Origin: Cryptomeria japonica
Taxonomy: Eukaryota > Streptophyta > Pinopsida > Cupressales > Cupressaceae
DNA length: 64,000 nucleotides
Assembly (NCBI RefSeq): GCF_030272615.1
Contig: NC_081405.1
Coordinates: 605,906,677-605,970,676 of the forward strand
Direction: 5' to 3'
Below the pieces are notes generated by a model. The model was not told where the DNA came from and did not search any database. It saw only the letters and a program-made list of their open reading frames with translations. How positions within the stretch are numbered: the stretch's first letter is position 1; each line of letters opens with the position of its first letter. Of the stretch, positions 11,665 to 22,560 are shown piece by piece. The translations under genes and the position numbers were made by a program.

Positions 11665-12735
11665 TCACTCGGTAAGACTTGTCGGTTGAACATAGACAAA
11701 TTCATCATAATCTTCTGGTTCTTTGGAGTTTCCTTCATCATTTCTTTCTGCAAATTCATCAATCTTCAGATTTGCACTTTCTACTATTTTGTTAGATGAT
11801 TTGATCAGACATTTAAATGCTTTACTTCTAGAAGAATAACCAATAAATGTTCCTTCTTCACTTTTCTGATCAAACTTGCCATTTCTACCATCTTTGTGTA
11901 CATAGCATCTACATCCAAAGATTTTAAAATAACTTACATTAGGTTTCTTGTCATACCAGATTTCATATGGTGTCTTCAAAGTTCCTTTTTTCAGTTGTAC
12001 TCGGTCCAGGGTGTAAACTGCTGTGCTTATTGCTTCTCTCCAAAATGTTTGTGGCACTTTCTTTTCAATCATTAGGGTTCTGGCACAATCCACAATAGAT
12101 CTATTTCTTCTCTCAGCTATTCCATTTTGCTGTGGAGTTCTCGGTGCAGAGACTTTTCTTTTAATACCATGATCATTGCAGAATAAGTTGAACTCATCAG
12201 ATGTGAACTCTCCTCCTCTATCTGATCTAAGACATTTCAGTTGTCTTCCTGTTTCATTTTCAACTCTTGCCTTGTACCATTTAAACATTTGAAGAGCTTC
12301 TGATTTTTCTTTTAAAAACATAACTGACATCATCCTTGAGTAATCATCCACAAATAATATGAAATATTTATCACCATAATAACTTTGAACTTTCATAGGA
12401 CCACAAAGATTAGTGTGCGCAAGATCTAAAATTCCCTTAGAAGTGTAAGACTTACTTGTAAAGCTTGATCTTGTCATTTTGCCCATCTGGCATCCTCGAC
12501 ACATAGCATTCTCAGGTTTTTCAAGACTCGGTAGACCACTTACTCAGTGCTTCTTGCTTATTTTGATCAGATTATCAAAATTTACATGACAAAACCTTTT
12601 ATGCCATAACCAGGTATCACGTATCTTTACATATAGACATTTATTCTGAGTTGAGTCAAGGTGAAATGTATTACCTTTTGTTTGTGTCCCGGTAGTAGCT
12701 AACTTTCCATGCTTGTCATAAACTTTGACAATTCC
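11665..12735 (-). pseudogene. Copia integrase with zinc-binding pre-integrase region (nested element)
   Basis: Integrase joins the cDNA to the chromosome. The HHCC zinc region (LWHKRFCH ... CRGCQMGK) is followed by the core. In the usual HTDLCGP motif the first catalytic aspartate is replaced by Asn (HTNLCGP, codon at 12409-12411). The second Asp (LRSDRGGEF) and the Glu (QQNGIAERRNR) are present. A stop lies near 12541 and another at 11664. The Asp-to-Asn change should abolish catalysis if the alignment is right. Confidence 0.88.
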
Positions 12736-12738
12736 TTT

Positions 12739-13017
12739 CTAAAATTCTATTCGGTATCCTGTATTGTTTAGCTGTGCTACACTCAACAAATTGTATTTCA
12801 AACCTTCAACCCAATAAACATCATTGCACTTTGCATTGTCAAGAAGTGTTATGGATCCTTTACCTTTTACTAGACATGGTGCATCATTACCAAATCTTAC
12901 ATAGCCTCCATCATAGTCTTCTAACATAACAAACTTATGTTTATCACCTGTCATGTGATGTGAGCATCCACTATCTATGATCCAAGAGTCATTAGTATTT
13001 ATGTGAGATATTAGGGC
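12739..13017 (-). pseudogene. Copia aspartic protease (nested element)
   Basis: The active-site motif WIIDSGCSHHMTGDK is intact (about 12940-12985). It is followed by YVRFGNDAPCLVKGKGSI and GLKYNLLSVAQL, typical of the plant copia protease that cuts the polyprotein. A stop at 13018-13020 separates it from gag, and a TAG at about 12736 separates it from integrase. Confidence 0.85.
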
Positions 13018-13020
13018 TTT

Positions 13021-14118
13021 TTATTCATACCTTTCTTCATCTGATCCATCTTTGATAGCCACATAAACTACTTCCTCTGTATTAGTTTCATCTGATTTAT
13101 CATCATTGGATTCATCATCAGCTATTAAGCATGTCTTTCTTCTTCTGAAGTCTTGGTGTCCTCTGTAATGATTATCTTTCTGTCTGTCATCTTGGTAATC
13201 TCTCTTTTCAGTAGAATCTTTGTCAGGACAGTTAGAAGCCATATGTCCTATCTTATCACAATTGAAACATTTCAAAGGTAGTTTTCCTTTATACTTACCT
13301 TTGCCTCTCGGTAATCTTCTGGCTAATAGTGCTTCAAACTCTTCTTGCTTTCTGATTTCCTCATACAGTTTGTGTACTTCCTCCATGTTCTTGCAAAATC
13401 TTTCACTTGCTCCACTGTGATCTCCTTCAGAGTACTTATACTTTTTTTCATTGTAATCATTAGATTCATCAAGATGAAAAGAACTAAATGCAGATTCAAC
13501 TTTATTTACTGAAGACCCACTGTTATCAAAATTACTTAACTCAAATGCATGTAGCTTACCAATAGTAGCATCTAAAGAAACTGACATATTTGGTACAGAC
13601 CTCAATTCATTGATTGCAGAGACTCGGATTGCATAAGATGGTAGAAGGGTTCTTAACAGCTTACTTGTTATGTCCTTTTCTTCAATGGTTCCACCCGCTC
13701 CTTTGATTTGATTGACAAGCTCCTTTAGTCTTGTATTGTACTGGGTTATGTTCTCACCTTCATTCATCCTCATAGATTCAGGTTGCCCTCTTAGACTGTC
13801 CACTTTTGCACTTTGAACATGTTCATCTCCTCCATACACTGATATGAGCTTGTCCCACATAGCCTTTGCATCATTGCATGCTTCTAGATCATTAAACTCT
13901 GAGTCGGTCAATGCAGATGTTATTTCAATCATTGCTTGGATATGTTCTTGCTTTGCCTTTATCTCTTCCATTGTCAATGGATAGGTGCTCGGTGTGATGA
14001 AATCATTCTCCAGATAATATACAACATATTCTCCAACTCCTGATAGGTGCAGCTTCATCCTTTTATGCCATGTAGAGAAACTTGACTTGTTCAGCTTTGG
14101 TGCATCCCTCTTATACAT
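13021..14118 (-). CDS. gag: Copia gag (nested element), intact frame
   Basis: A 365-residue open frame, the usual size for a plant copia gag. It starts MYKRDAPKLNKSSFSTW, matching the UBN2-type gag start; residues about 60-200 are the capsid-like region (DKLISVYGGDEHVQSAKV). One CCHC knuckle, CFNCDKIGHMASNC, lies near residue 280 and binds RNA in related proteins. The start lies 50 bases after the primer site. A basic and acidic tail follows the knuckle. No internal stop. Confidence 0.9.
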   Translation of the reverse strand: MYKRDAPKLNKSSFSTWHKRMKLHLSGVGEYVVYYLENDFITPSTYPLTMEEIKAKQEHIQAMIEITSALTDSEFNDLEACNDAKAMWDKLISVYGGDEHVQSAKVDSLRGQPESMRMNEGENITQYNTRLKELVNQIKGAGGTIEEKDITSKLLRTLLPSYAIRVSAINELRSVPNMSVSLDATIGKLHAFELSNFDNSGSSVNKVESAFSSFHLDESNDYNEKKYKYSEGDHSGASERFCKNMEEVHKLYEEIRKQEEFEALLARRLPRGKGKYKGKLPLKCFNCDKIGHMASNCPDKDSTEKRDYQDDRQKDNHYRGHQDFRRRKTCLIADDESNDDKSDETNTEEVVYVAIKDGSDEERYE

Positions 14119-14168
14119 CTTTGGATCTTTGCCTCAAGTACCTTTAAACTTTTTTTTCGGAGTCCAAA

Positions 14169-14180
14169 GCTCTAATACCA
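14169..14180 (-). promoter_or_regulatory. Primer binding site of nested copia
   Basis: The minus strand reads TGGTATTAGAGC, complementary to the 3' end of initiator Met-tRNA with one change from the common TGGTATCAGAGC. It is two bases from the LTR. Confidence 0.85.
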
Positions 14181-14182
14181 AT

Positions 14183-15711
14183 TGATAGTTCTGATACTTA
14201 ATGTAAGTACAGATGCCAAGCTAATAAGATGAGAGGGGGGGGGGGTGAATCATACAAACTTAATCTTTCTTAAAAACATCAGATTCAACCTCGGTAACCT
14301 TTACTTTAGTAATATAACCAAAACTGCTAAACATGTAAACTCACAAGCATATAAACATCATAACACTCATAACACCAGATTTAACGTGGAAACCCAAATA
14401 GGGAAAAACCACTGTGGGATTTCGGACCCACTAAGAAATATACTCTTCTAGAGTATGCTCGGTTAAAAGCAAATCTTGTTAAAGATTACAAACACATTGC
14501 TAGATGTGACCCGGTTAAGGGATTTCCCTCAGATCTGTTAGGATCTTCACCTTGTTAGAAGTGACCTTGTTAAAGGATTTCAAAACACTCAATTAGAATG
14601 TCACCTTGCTAGAGGGTTTTACAAATAAGACTGTTAAGTCCACTCGGTTAAGAGATTTTCTGTCACTTCACAAAATAACAGTAATAAAAATCTATCTGCA
14701 ACTTCACATCTAAAATGCTAAAGCAGATTCTTATTTTCTCAAAACTTTATAGACATAGAACTAATCTTGTCCATCTACTGGGCTCTATACTCTGTTATTC
14801 AAAATAGGTCTTCAAGCTTCAGTGCTCTGTAATCACTATGTAGCATCCCTATGCATACACTTGCCCGCATACATTGTTTATCAACAGTTCCTTATTTATA
14901 AATAATAGCTAACCGCTTAATCTCCTTGATCACATTTCCCATGATCAATCATAGCCATCAGATCTTCAAAGTTTGTCCAGGTTCAATGTATTCGCCGATC
15001 TGAAAATGTGTTACCCTGCCTTGGAACTTGCATACATTTCTTGGAACTTGTGCTAGGGTATTGCGGTTCAATCTAAGCTGTAGATCTTCCTGCCGATTTT
15101 CCTTTGCCATAGATTCTTTAACAAACTTCATTCACGAGATACCAATCATTTAATCATAGCCAACTCATTAGCTTCCTTCATTAAATAATGCTTTTATTCA
15201 TTCAATGCATTCTGTTATTACTTGGTTGCAACTCGGTAGATACTAAACTTCACTCGGTAGACATTTCACCTTCATTAACTGATAGCGATAACCTTAGGGT
15301 TTACTGACTAGGTTCCTTAGGGTTTACCGACTAGGTTCTTTGCTCATTAACATAGTATAGTATTAACCTTACAATCAATAACATATGTATGATATCAAAA
15401 CAATCCAAACATCATGATCTCATCATTGTCTAACTCGGTAATAGTTGCCCATTGAATAACTTATTTCTCCCCTTATTTATCATATTCTTTCTGTGTCTTT
15501 TACCGACATCTTTATACTCATCAAATCATACTTCTCAAGATATGGCAACATCATACTGAATTAGAAAATCAATTTCTTGACATCAATGACAAAATAATAA
15601 TATTTAAGATAGTAATCATCCTTAATCAGTTATATCCATAATCATCAACAACCTTCTCAATATCCTTATTGAAATGCCAACAATCTCTACTTGTTTGTTA
15701 TAATGCCAACA
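14183..15711 (-). repeat. 5' LTR of nested copia
   Basis: Pairs with 8005-9535. It has the G-run at 14231-14251 and the conserved core at 14386-14421. It starts TGATAG on the plus strand and ends CCAACA. The copy next to the duplicated target is complete. Confidence 0.93.
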
Positions 15712-17928
15712 ATTTCTACATTGGACAATCAATTTGATAGTTTTCAACAATGGATGTCCCAAGAATACCCTAATAGTGAAGCTCTTCCATTAATTGAAGG
15801 TCTTAAACACATGCTTCAAAGTGATAATAATGGAATTGATATATTGTGTGGCATTGCATATATTGTTGATTCTAATGTCATGCCTATCAAGCATTGTGCT
15901 GAAACCCTGGGTTACTCACAACCTCCAACACAAGTCAATTCCTCTATTCGTTTGACTAGTATCCTACTTTCACATCCAACATCATGGCTACTTCAACTCA
16001 AACTGTCATTCCTACAACCATAGGTTATGGGGGAAATCCCTCTTCTTCATTTAATCCTCCATCGTTACCTATGTCTTCCATGAGTATTCTTACTATTCCT
16101 CAACCAATTAGTGTGACAAAAGGGGGCAATTCATCCAACAACTTTATTCCTCCTTTAAGTGTCCCTTTTCCTACCCAATCATCACCTATACCTACTTATC
16201 ATAATGTCCCACCACCTTATTCTCAGTCCATGCCTTCGTTCAACAACATCACACCACCTTCTCAATCACCTATGTCTAACATCAATTCTTCCACTAAAAT
16301 GAAAATTAACAATCTTTCTCCAAGTGTGTCTTCCTTACAACAACAAATTGCTTCTATGAGCCAATCCAAGTTTAGTGTGCCCACCTTTGATGTTGCGAGC
16401 CCACTTTCTCTTGATATTGTTAAAGACGTGCCACCTAAAGATGTTGAGATCCCTCAATTGGAACTCTATAATGGAAAAGGTGATCCTCTTACACATGTCA
16501 AAACATTTCAAACCTTGTGTACCAATTTTGCTTATGATCAACGATTGCTTGCAAAACTATTTACAAGAACATTAAGAGACAAGACTTTACAATGGCATTG
16601 CTCTCTGCCTTCTTATTCTATCACTTCCTTTCAACAACTAGAAAATGCTTTCATCCAACAATTTCTAAACAATATTGGTCCTAAAATCACTTTGATTGAT
16701 TTAATGCATTGTAAATAAGGTATTAAAGAGAAAGTGATTGATTTCATTGGTAGATATAAGCATTTGTGTGGTCAAATTTCTTTTCATGTGCCTGATAATG
16801 ATATTCAAAGAATTTTCATTTCTAATTTACAAAAAAATATCAGGGAAAAGATTCTTTTGTTTGAGTTTACTTCCTTTCCGCAGTTGTGCACAACACTCTA
16901 CAATTATCAACCGGTTGTGAGTCAAATGGAGCAATCCACTCCTATGGCTCCAAGTGATAAGGGGGAGAGTGTTCAACAGTTGTTTGCGAAGTTAAAACCA
17001 ACCAAAAGCTTCATCAAGTTCAATGATCCAATCAACAACAACCATGTGAATGCTACAACAAATGTGCCTCCTATTTCTAAATTTTTCCAAAGAGAAAGAC
17101 AGTTTATTCCTTTGAATGGATCTTTGCATAGTATTATTTCTCAGTTATTGCATCGAAATGTTATCAAACTACCTCCTCTAAAACAAGTTGATCCTTCCAA
17201 ACTTGCATCTCCTCATTTTGATAACAATTCCTTTTGCCATTTTCATCGTCAACCTGGTCATGATACTGAGAAATGTTTTGCATTGAAACATAAGGTTCAA
17301 GACTTTATTGATAATAATACTATATCTGTGGCAGGTGTGAATGATAAAGGGAATAAATCAGTTGCTCCTCCTAATCAAAATCTTAAGATTTTCAGTGATG
17401 CCTTGCCATCTCATACCTCTAACATTATTGAGATTGTTCCTAGTTATCTCTCTTCTGAAACACTCATCTGTATGGCTCCAAATTTGGTTAATATGGTAGA
17501 AAAAAAAGATACACCTAAGGATCCCTGTATTACATTTAACCCTAGTGAGACCAATAGAGCACCCGAAGGCCCTTTATACATAGCTGAAAAGGTTAAGGAT
17601 ATCCCTTGTCATGGTGCCCTGATTGATCCCTCTTGCATGGTTAATGTCATAACTGAAGAGTATCTTTTCACTTTACGATTGGATAAGCCAATATATGATT
17701 CTTCTAATGTAGCGGTGAAGTTATTTGATGACTTCTCTTGTCCTACCATTGGTTCTATCACCCTTCCTATTGTGGTTCATGCTAAATCCATGGATGTTGA
17801 CTTTTTTTATCATACCTTCCTCTGAGCAATTCCATGTGAAGTTGGGCTATCCTTGGCTATCTTCCATGAAGGCTATTTCTTCTCCAATCCACAAGTGTCT
17901 TAATTTCTTCACAATGGAGAAATCATAA
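15712..17928 (+). pseudogene. Gag and protease-like region of gag-only element copy 1
   Basis: Continues gag from 8004. Pieces: 15712-16023, frameshift, 15984-16718, a TAA at 16716 (copy 2 has CAA there), 16719-17825, frameshift, 17725-17928. After a Ser/Pro-rich region, the capsid part shows VEIPQLELYNGKGDPLTHV, LRDKTLQWHCSLP and FIGRYKHL, as in Tat/Ogre gag. A zinc-like CHFHRQPGHDTEKC follows near 17240. The protease-like domain has GALIDPSCMVNVI, where D-S/T/G-G is expected, and ends with LGYPWLSSMKAISSPIHK, matching the GRPWL block of this lineage. Copy 2 also has D-P-A, so this is a family trait and may mean the domain is no longer an active protease. Confidence 0.8.
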
Positions 17929-18944
17929 CCGTGAACCATAGCTTATTTTGTCCATCCGAAAGAAGCCCTGGTGTTCCTATTGATCTCTTTTGGCCTAAAC
18001 AATTTCAATCTCTTCCATCAAGGAGCGATGCTCTTTTTCAATCTTATAAAAAATGAAAGAATGATATGATCTTATCCTTAAGTCAATCTAGATCACCAAC
18101 ACTTAACATTCCTATTATTCTTCGAGATGAGGTTCTTCCCCTCTTGGATAGAACTAATCTCTCTCCTAAGGAAATTTGTCCACCTACTCTTATGTATGTG
18201 ACTTTACCTTCTCTTAAGGAGAACAACAATATTCCTCCTAAGGTTAGACCTATACCTCCTCCCCGTTATGGAATTGGTCTCCTTCCTACACCTAATATTC
18301 CTCCTTTCTATGGTGTAGTTCTACCTCCTTCCTCTTATCGAGAGAAGAGGCCCGCCTCTCTTATTGTTCAACTAAAAAGACCTCAACCTAAACCTTCCAC
18401 AGTAAAGGAGAGACCCATTCCTACTTCTTCAAATGTTCCTCCTCCTTCTTTGCCTTCCACTAAGATGCAACGGAATCGTTGTACGAGAGAACACCAAAGA
18501 AGACGTCATATTCGAGCTTGTGAAGCTATCCCATAAAATACTCAATCTCCTCAGACTCCCATAGTTGACATGATTCCCTTTTCTCCTAAGAAAGATGTTC
18601 AACCAACATCTCCAAATCATAAGTTGCATAAAACATGTGATGGTTTTACTCCCATTCGTGTTCTTGCTCCTCTTGCTTTAAACTTTGATGAAGAAATGGG
18701 TGAAAATGTTATTCATAATGGAAATGCAACTCCTAATGCTTTTGATAGTGAGTATGAGTATGTTGATGTGGTTAAACATTTATTGGATGAGTTTTCACAA
18801 ACTTTAATCCTAGCTCCTAGAATCAAACAAAGTGACTTACAACATGAGCATAGTCCTTGTTTGGATATTGTGATAACTCCATCTGCTGTGCTCGATGTCG
18901 CTCCTCTAGCATGTTTCTCGCCTTCCCGAAATAGTGATCAGTAA
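17929..18944 (+). pseudogene. Proline-rich and acidic C-terminal module of gag-only element copy 1
   Basis: Where reverse transcriptase would start, the frame continues into a proline-rich segment (RPIPPPRYGIGLLPTPNIPP), a basic motif (RNRCTREHQRRRHIRA, about 18473-18520) and an acidic block with DSEYEYVDVVKHLLDEFSQT and LILAP. Copy 2 has the same order at 29515-30415. No known enzyme motif is visible. Conservation in two independent insertions shows it belongs to the element. Function unknown; the basic motif could bind nucleic acid (inference). Confidence 0.6.
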
Positions 18945-19703
18945 GATAGAGAGGCGGATGCCATGCTAGATTAGCAATATCAGCACTGCAGATCTTTCTG
19001 TCTCCTTTCTTTCTCTTTTGTGACCATTCTTCTATATGCATCCCTATTCTTCTATTGTTCCCTTAATGTCTACTTGGGGATGATGCAAAGCATTGAGATC
19101 TTCTCTTGGTCTACATCCTCTCTTCCCTTTCTTCTAAGGTGGTGTCCTTCTTTGGGGAATGAATATTATTATATGGATATACATACATGATATACATGAG
19201 TTATCATACAACATACTGACCTCGAGGAAAGGAACACCACCTCGTGTTTTGTGTTCATTATCCTTGGGTTTATACCTTGACTGGGGGTTAAATCCTTGCA
19301 ATAAAATGCTCCCTCTCTTCTCTTTCTCTTGGGTGTATCCTACCTTAAAGAAATCGCTCTCGATAAGGCGCGTGCAATCTCTTTAACATGGGGGCATACA
19401 CTCCGCTCATACTTTCCTTCTTGTGATACTTAGAATTACTTAGTGAACTTTGCTTTGCTTTGTAATCTTTCTATCCTTGCTTTCATGACTCATAGTGAAG
19501 GGAACTTTGATACTTGGAGTCATGGTTCTCCCCTTCTCAATCTTCCCATTTACTTTGTTAATCGAAGTCATAAGATCCTAAGTCCATTGGGGGCTTGGTG
19601 CATCTTGCCTCCTTGATATGGTAGAAGTCTTTCAATCTTGTTTCCTTTTACTTTACCGACAGTATTGGCATATGCTTATACTCCCTCTAAAGTGGGGGCT
19701 AAA
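18945..19703 (+). other. Conserved non-coding 3' region and polypurine tract, copy 1
   Basis: Stops in all frames, but long stretches match copy 2 at 30420-31186, for example gtctacttggggatgatgca and the region around atacatgatatacat. Three purine-rich signals (tgggggc type) lie at about 19389, 19588 and 19693; the last (aagtgggggctaaa, 19690-19703) abuts the LTR and is the likely polypurine tract. Confidence 0.65.
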
Positions 19704-20901
19704 TATAGTGTCATAAAATTGTGACCCTAGCAATTTACAACTGCATTAGGGTCCTCACGCATGCAAACACGAATCCTCTAGCTTGACCGGAGATCGAAGA
19801 GTTCTCGACTTATGAAAACTGCTTCTTCCTTGGCCTCTGCATCACTCTGTCTGCACTCTTCCTTATAGAAAGGGGTAGGATAGGGGTGTGACGCCCCTGT
19901 CCCCTCTTGGAAAGGGGTGTGGCACCCTTGTCCCTACCCTATTTTAGGGCAGGACCTTCCTAGAGCATGCATTGTGGGTTTTGCAGTGAGTGGGAAATCT
20001 CCCCGATGTTGAACCGTGATGAAATTCAAACCCTTCAAACATGTATTTAAGGGGGCATTTTCTCTCTCATTTGCATAGGTTCAAGAGGTGGAATTTTGAT
20101 AAGGTCACAAGCGATCAAGAGCATTCAAGAATTCTTTTCCAACATTGAGCATTTTCAAGTCTCCCTTTAAGGCTAGGTGTTGCATTCAAGTCAAGGATTC
20201 AACCATTGAAGAGGAGATCCATTTCAACATTCAATTCCACACAAGCATTTCTATCAACATTGCTACTAACCTCGCTTGAGGTGATTTACAATTCAGACTT
20301 TCATTTACATCTACTTGCAAGTACTTTCTTTCATTACTTGGTTAATTCCAAAACTGGGGTTTGACTTAAAGGCAAACCCCCAATCCCAACGCATTTCCCT
20401 CTCTTTTCTGTGTGTAGGTTGCAGGTGCACAACTGTACTTTTAGTTTCGGGCTTCATTTGCAGAGGCGGAAAAACCCTTTTCATTTTGCAGATTTTTCGG
20501 AGGACCGTGTACATTCCTGCTACAGTCCGAACAACTTTTTTTCAAATTTGCAGGGTGACTTTGTGTTGACATTTTACTGCCAAATCTAGGTGCACAACTT
20601 CATCCCATATTTAGATCTCAAGTTATAATCGATTCTTTGTCACTTTTGCACTACATAATTCAATCAATTCCTTTCAAAATCAAACAAAGGAATAAGGAGA
20701 TCATCATACCATTCTTAATTCATTCAGAATTCAATCTATCATCTTTGTGAGGAGATTGAATCTAGTGAATTAGCCCTTATCTTCCTAATGTAATGGTGAA
20801 AAGTGCTTTAAGGATAATCAATAGTGAAACTCTCATCTCTCTTTCAAGGAAAGGGTTAGTTTTCCTCTTGATCTATCACTGATCATTTTCCCACCATTAC
20901 A
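19704..20901 (+). repeat. 3' LTR of gag-only element copy 1
   Basis: Matches 5510-6680; starts TATAG instead of TGTAG. The hairpin at 19878-19902 keeps its pairing with two G-T wobbles. A second hairpin-like G/C block follows at about 19910-19935. Confidence 0.85.
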
Positions 20902-20956
20902 CCCCCATAATGGATTTAGGGTTTCCTTCCAAGCGATTAAGCCTTAAGGAAGTTAG

Positions 20957-20968
20957 GCTCTGATACCA
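20957..20968 (-). promoter_or_regulatory. Primer binding site of outer LARD
   Basis: The minus strand reads TGGTATCAGAGC, the canonical initiator-Met-tRNA site of plant copia elements, two bases from the LTR at 20971. Confidence 0.85.
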
Positions 20969-20970
20969 AA

Positions 20971-22047
20971 TGATAGACTTATAAAGCACTGAGAGGGGGG
21001 TTGATTCAATGATAGAAAAAACAATAACACTTTAAACCTAGAATGGTAAAAACATTTAACCAGTTTACTTATGACTTTGCATGCAATCCAAAGTGTTATA
21101 AAAGCATTCACAACAAGTAAAACATTCACCATAACACAAGAAATTATACGTGGAAAAACCAACCGGGAAAAACCGCGGTGAGATGGAACTCACAAGTTAA
21201 CTATCTGCAGAAATAGGTAACTGATTGATTAAGGTCTACAAAGTGCTCTATTAGGAGTGAATCCTGTTAAAGATCCCAAAGCCCTGTTAGGAGCTATACC
21301 TAGTTAAAGGTAACCTCAATGGAGGATTTAGATCCAAGTTAATGAATCACCTTGTTAGAGTATTTCTACAATGAATAATATTAGAGCTTACCCGGTTAGG
21401 GGATTTAACTGCTGTAGTGATTAGAAAACAATAGGTGGTATGATCTAGGAATAGCACATTCTGCTTGTATAGATCCTTTTATTCTCATTCAATACTGCAT
21501 CACCAACATACTCTGCGACTCCTTCAACAAATCGCATCAACTCTAACTCATAACACAACTCGTATCTTGTATATAAAAACAACTCATCATAATGCCTTTT
21601 TATAGACATTAGATTTCATGTCGGCTCAAGAACCTCAACACAATTTCCTAGGTTCAGTGAATCTGGACAATCTTCCATAACACATCACAAATCACCACAA
21701 AAAATGTCGGTTGGAGGTAACACATCATGACCGGTGATAACTCATCACACAATCAGTGAAACCGATTGGAACACCAATACCGGTTGAGTGTTGACCGCTT
21801 CCAACTCACATACCGATTGTCTCCATTCGCCTCCTTGCCTCTCTCCACTGCATCTCGAAACTGGTAATAGTGGAATAGACCAAAACCTATTGTCTTTACT
21901 GCATATACCGGTTAGACACCTTCATATCAGTTAGACTTACTCTATACATATGATACCGGTTTGACCTAACTAAGACAATCAAAACATTTGTGTGCCATCA
22001 ATGACAACACAAAAGTCATCCAATACAAAAATATCATCATGCCAACA
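20971..22047 (-). repeat. 5' LTR of outer LARD
   Basis: Full 1077-bp LTR, TGATAG...CCAACA on the plus strand. Contains the G-run motif (20991-21007), the conserved core (21149-21181) and an array of gttaaagg-like motifs (21222-21410), all shared with the copia elements. 21649-22047 pairs with 1-417. Confidence 0.85.
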
Positions 22048-22229
22048 TATACATGCCCATATACACTAACTTACTAAAAATAGAAGGTGATATTTTTGTC
22101 TTTTTTGGACTATTGACTATCCTACACCTTGAAAGTGTCATCATGAGCTCTAATGTAATGAAAAGAACCTAAAAAAGTGAAAAAAAAGATTTTAGGGTGA
22201 TACAAGATTGCCCTTACACCACTGCATGC
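22048..22229. other. No feature seen
   Basis: AT-rich flank of the LARD. It may be further decay of the gypsy fragment to its right, but no motif is readable. Confidence 0.3.
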
Positions 22230-22560
22230 TCCTACATTACAATTATTTAATATTGGAAATATGATATATCTATTCTTGATTGTTTTATTATGGAATTTCC
22301 ATTTTTATTCAATTAACATTGGAAAAGAAAATGGACTAGAACTTGACCTAATGTAGTCCATATCCAACAACTCCTTTACTAACTTCTTGAGTTCTTTCTT
22401 GTGGATCCTAGGGTGATGGTAACGATTAGTTGTCACTAACTTTGCACCTCTTTATAGATTAATTATGTGTTGAAACCATCAATTTGGTAGTAGTCTTGGG
22501 GGGATGTCCTTAAAAGAATTATATTCTTGTCCAACCCAACTTGTACATAAATATGTTAGG
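22230..22560 (-). pseudogene. Ty3/gypsy reverse transcriptase fragment
   Basis: Minus-strand translation gives GAKLVTTNRYHHPRIHKKEL followed by VKELLDMDYIRSSSSPFS, the conserved start of gypsy reverse transcriptase. After a gap comes TIKNRY. Stops and small deletions break the frame. It is older than the neighbouring insertions. The LARD cuts it on the left; the solo LTR and gag-only copy 2 probably split its upstream part. Confidence 0.65.

Larger units (their letters stand above)
8005..15711 (-). mobile_element. Nested Ty1/copia element, nearly complete
   Basis: Minus-strand element with LTRs 14183-15711 (5') and 8005-9535 (3'), 1529 and 1531 bp. The flanking atttc at 8000-8004 and 15712-15716 is a perfect 5-bp target duplication. 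The primer site TGGTATTAGAGC lies at 14169-14180 and the polypurine tract at 9537-9548. Internal order is gag, protease, integrase, reverse transcriptase, RNase H, as in Ty1/copia. About seven in-frame stops break the polyprotein, but all domains are recognisable. The LTRs differ at roughly ten places in the first 300 bases by eye. This is the youngest layer of the nest. Gag and protease style suggest the Tork/SIRE side of the plant copia tree (tentative). Confidence 0.95.
5510..20901 (+). mobile_element. Gag-protease-only LTR retrotransposon, copy 1 (TR-GAG type, Tat-like)
   Basis: The LTRs are 5510-6680 and 19704-20901 (about 1.17 and 1.20 kb), beginning TGTAG (TATAG in the 3' copy) and ending TTACA. 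Flanks caccc (5505-5509) and ccccc (20902-20906) are a 5-bp target duplication with one difference. The internal DNA, once the nested copia is removed, is about 5.3 kb. It encodes a Tat/Ogre-like gag, a protease-like domain, a proline-rich stretch and an acidic C-terminal module. No integrase or reverse transcriptase is present. A second, separately inserted copy (25485-32758) has the same content. The element is therefore a non-autonomous family rather than a single deleted copy (inference). Confidence 0.8.
1..22047 (-). mobile_element. Outer non-autonomous copia-type LTR element (LARD), nested host
   Basis: The element reads on the minus strand. The 5' LTR is 20971-22047, a primer site complementary to initiator Met-tRNA lies at 20957-20968, a polypurine tract at 418-430, and the 3' LTR is 1-417 (its distal part is outside the window). 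Removing the insertion at 5510-20901 leaves about 5.2 kb of internal DNA. That DNA encodes a coiled-coil/zinc-knuckle protein and then a second charged protein. No protease, integrase or reverse transcriptase is recognisable, so the element should depend on enzymes supplied in trans. Both LTRs end in ...CAAACA/CCAACA and position 1 aligns with 21649. The class call (large retrotransposon derivative) is inference from the missing pol. An alternative is an autonomous element that lost pol by deletion. Confidence 0.75.
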
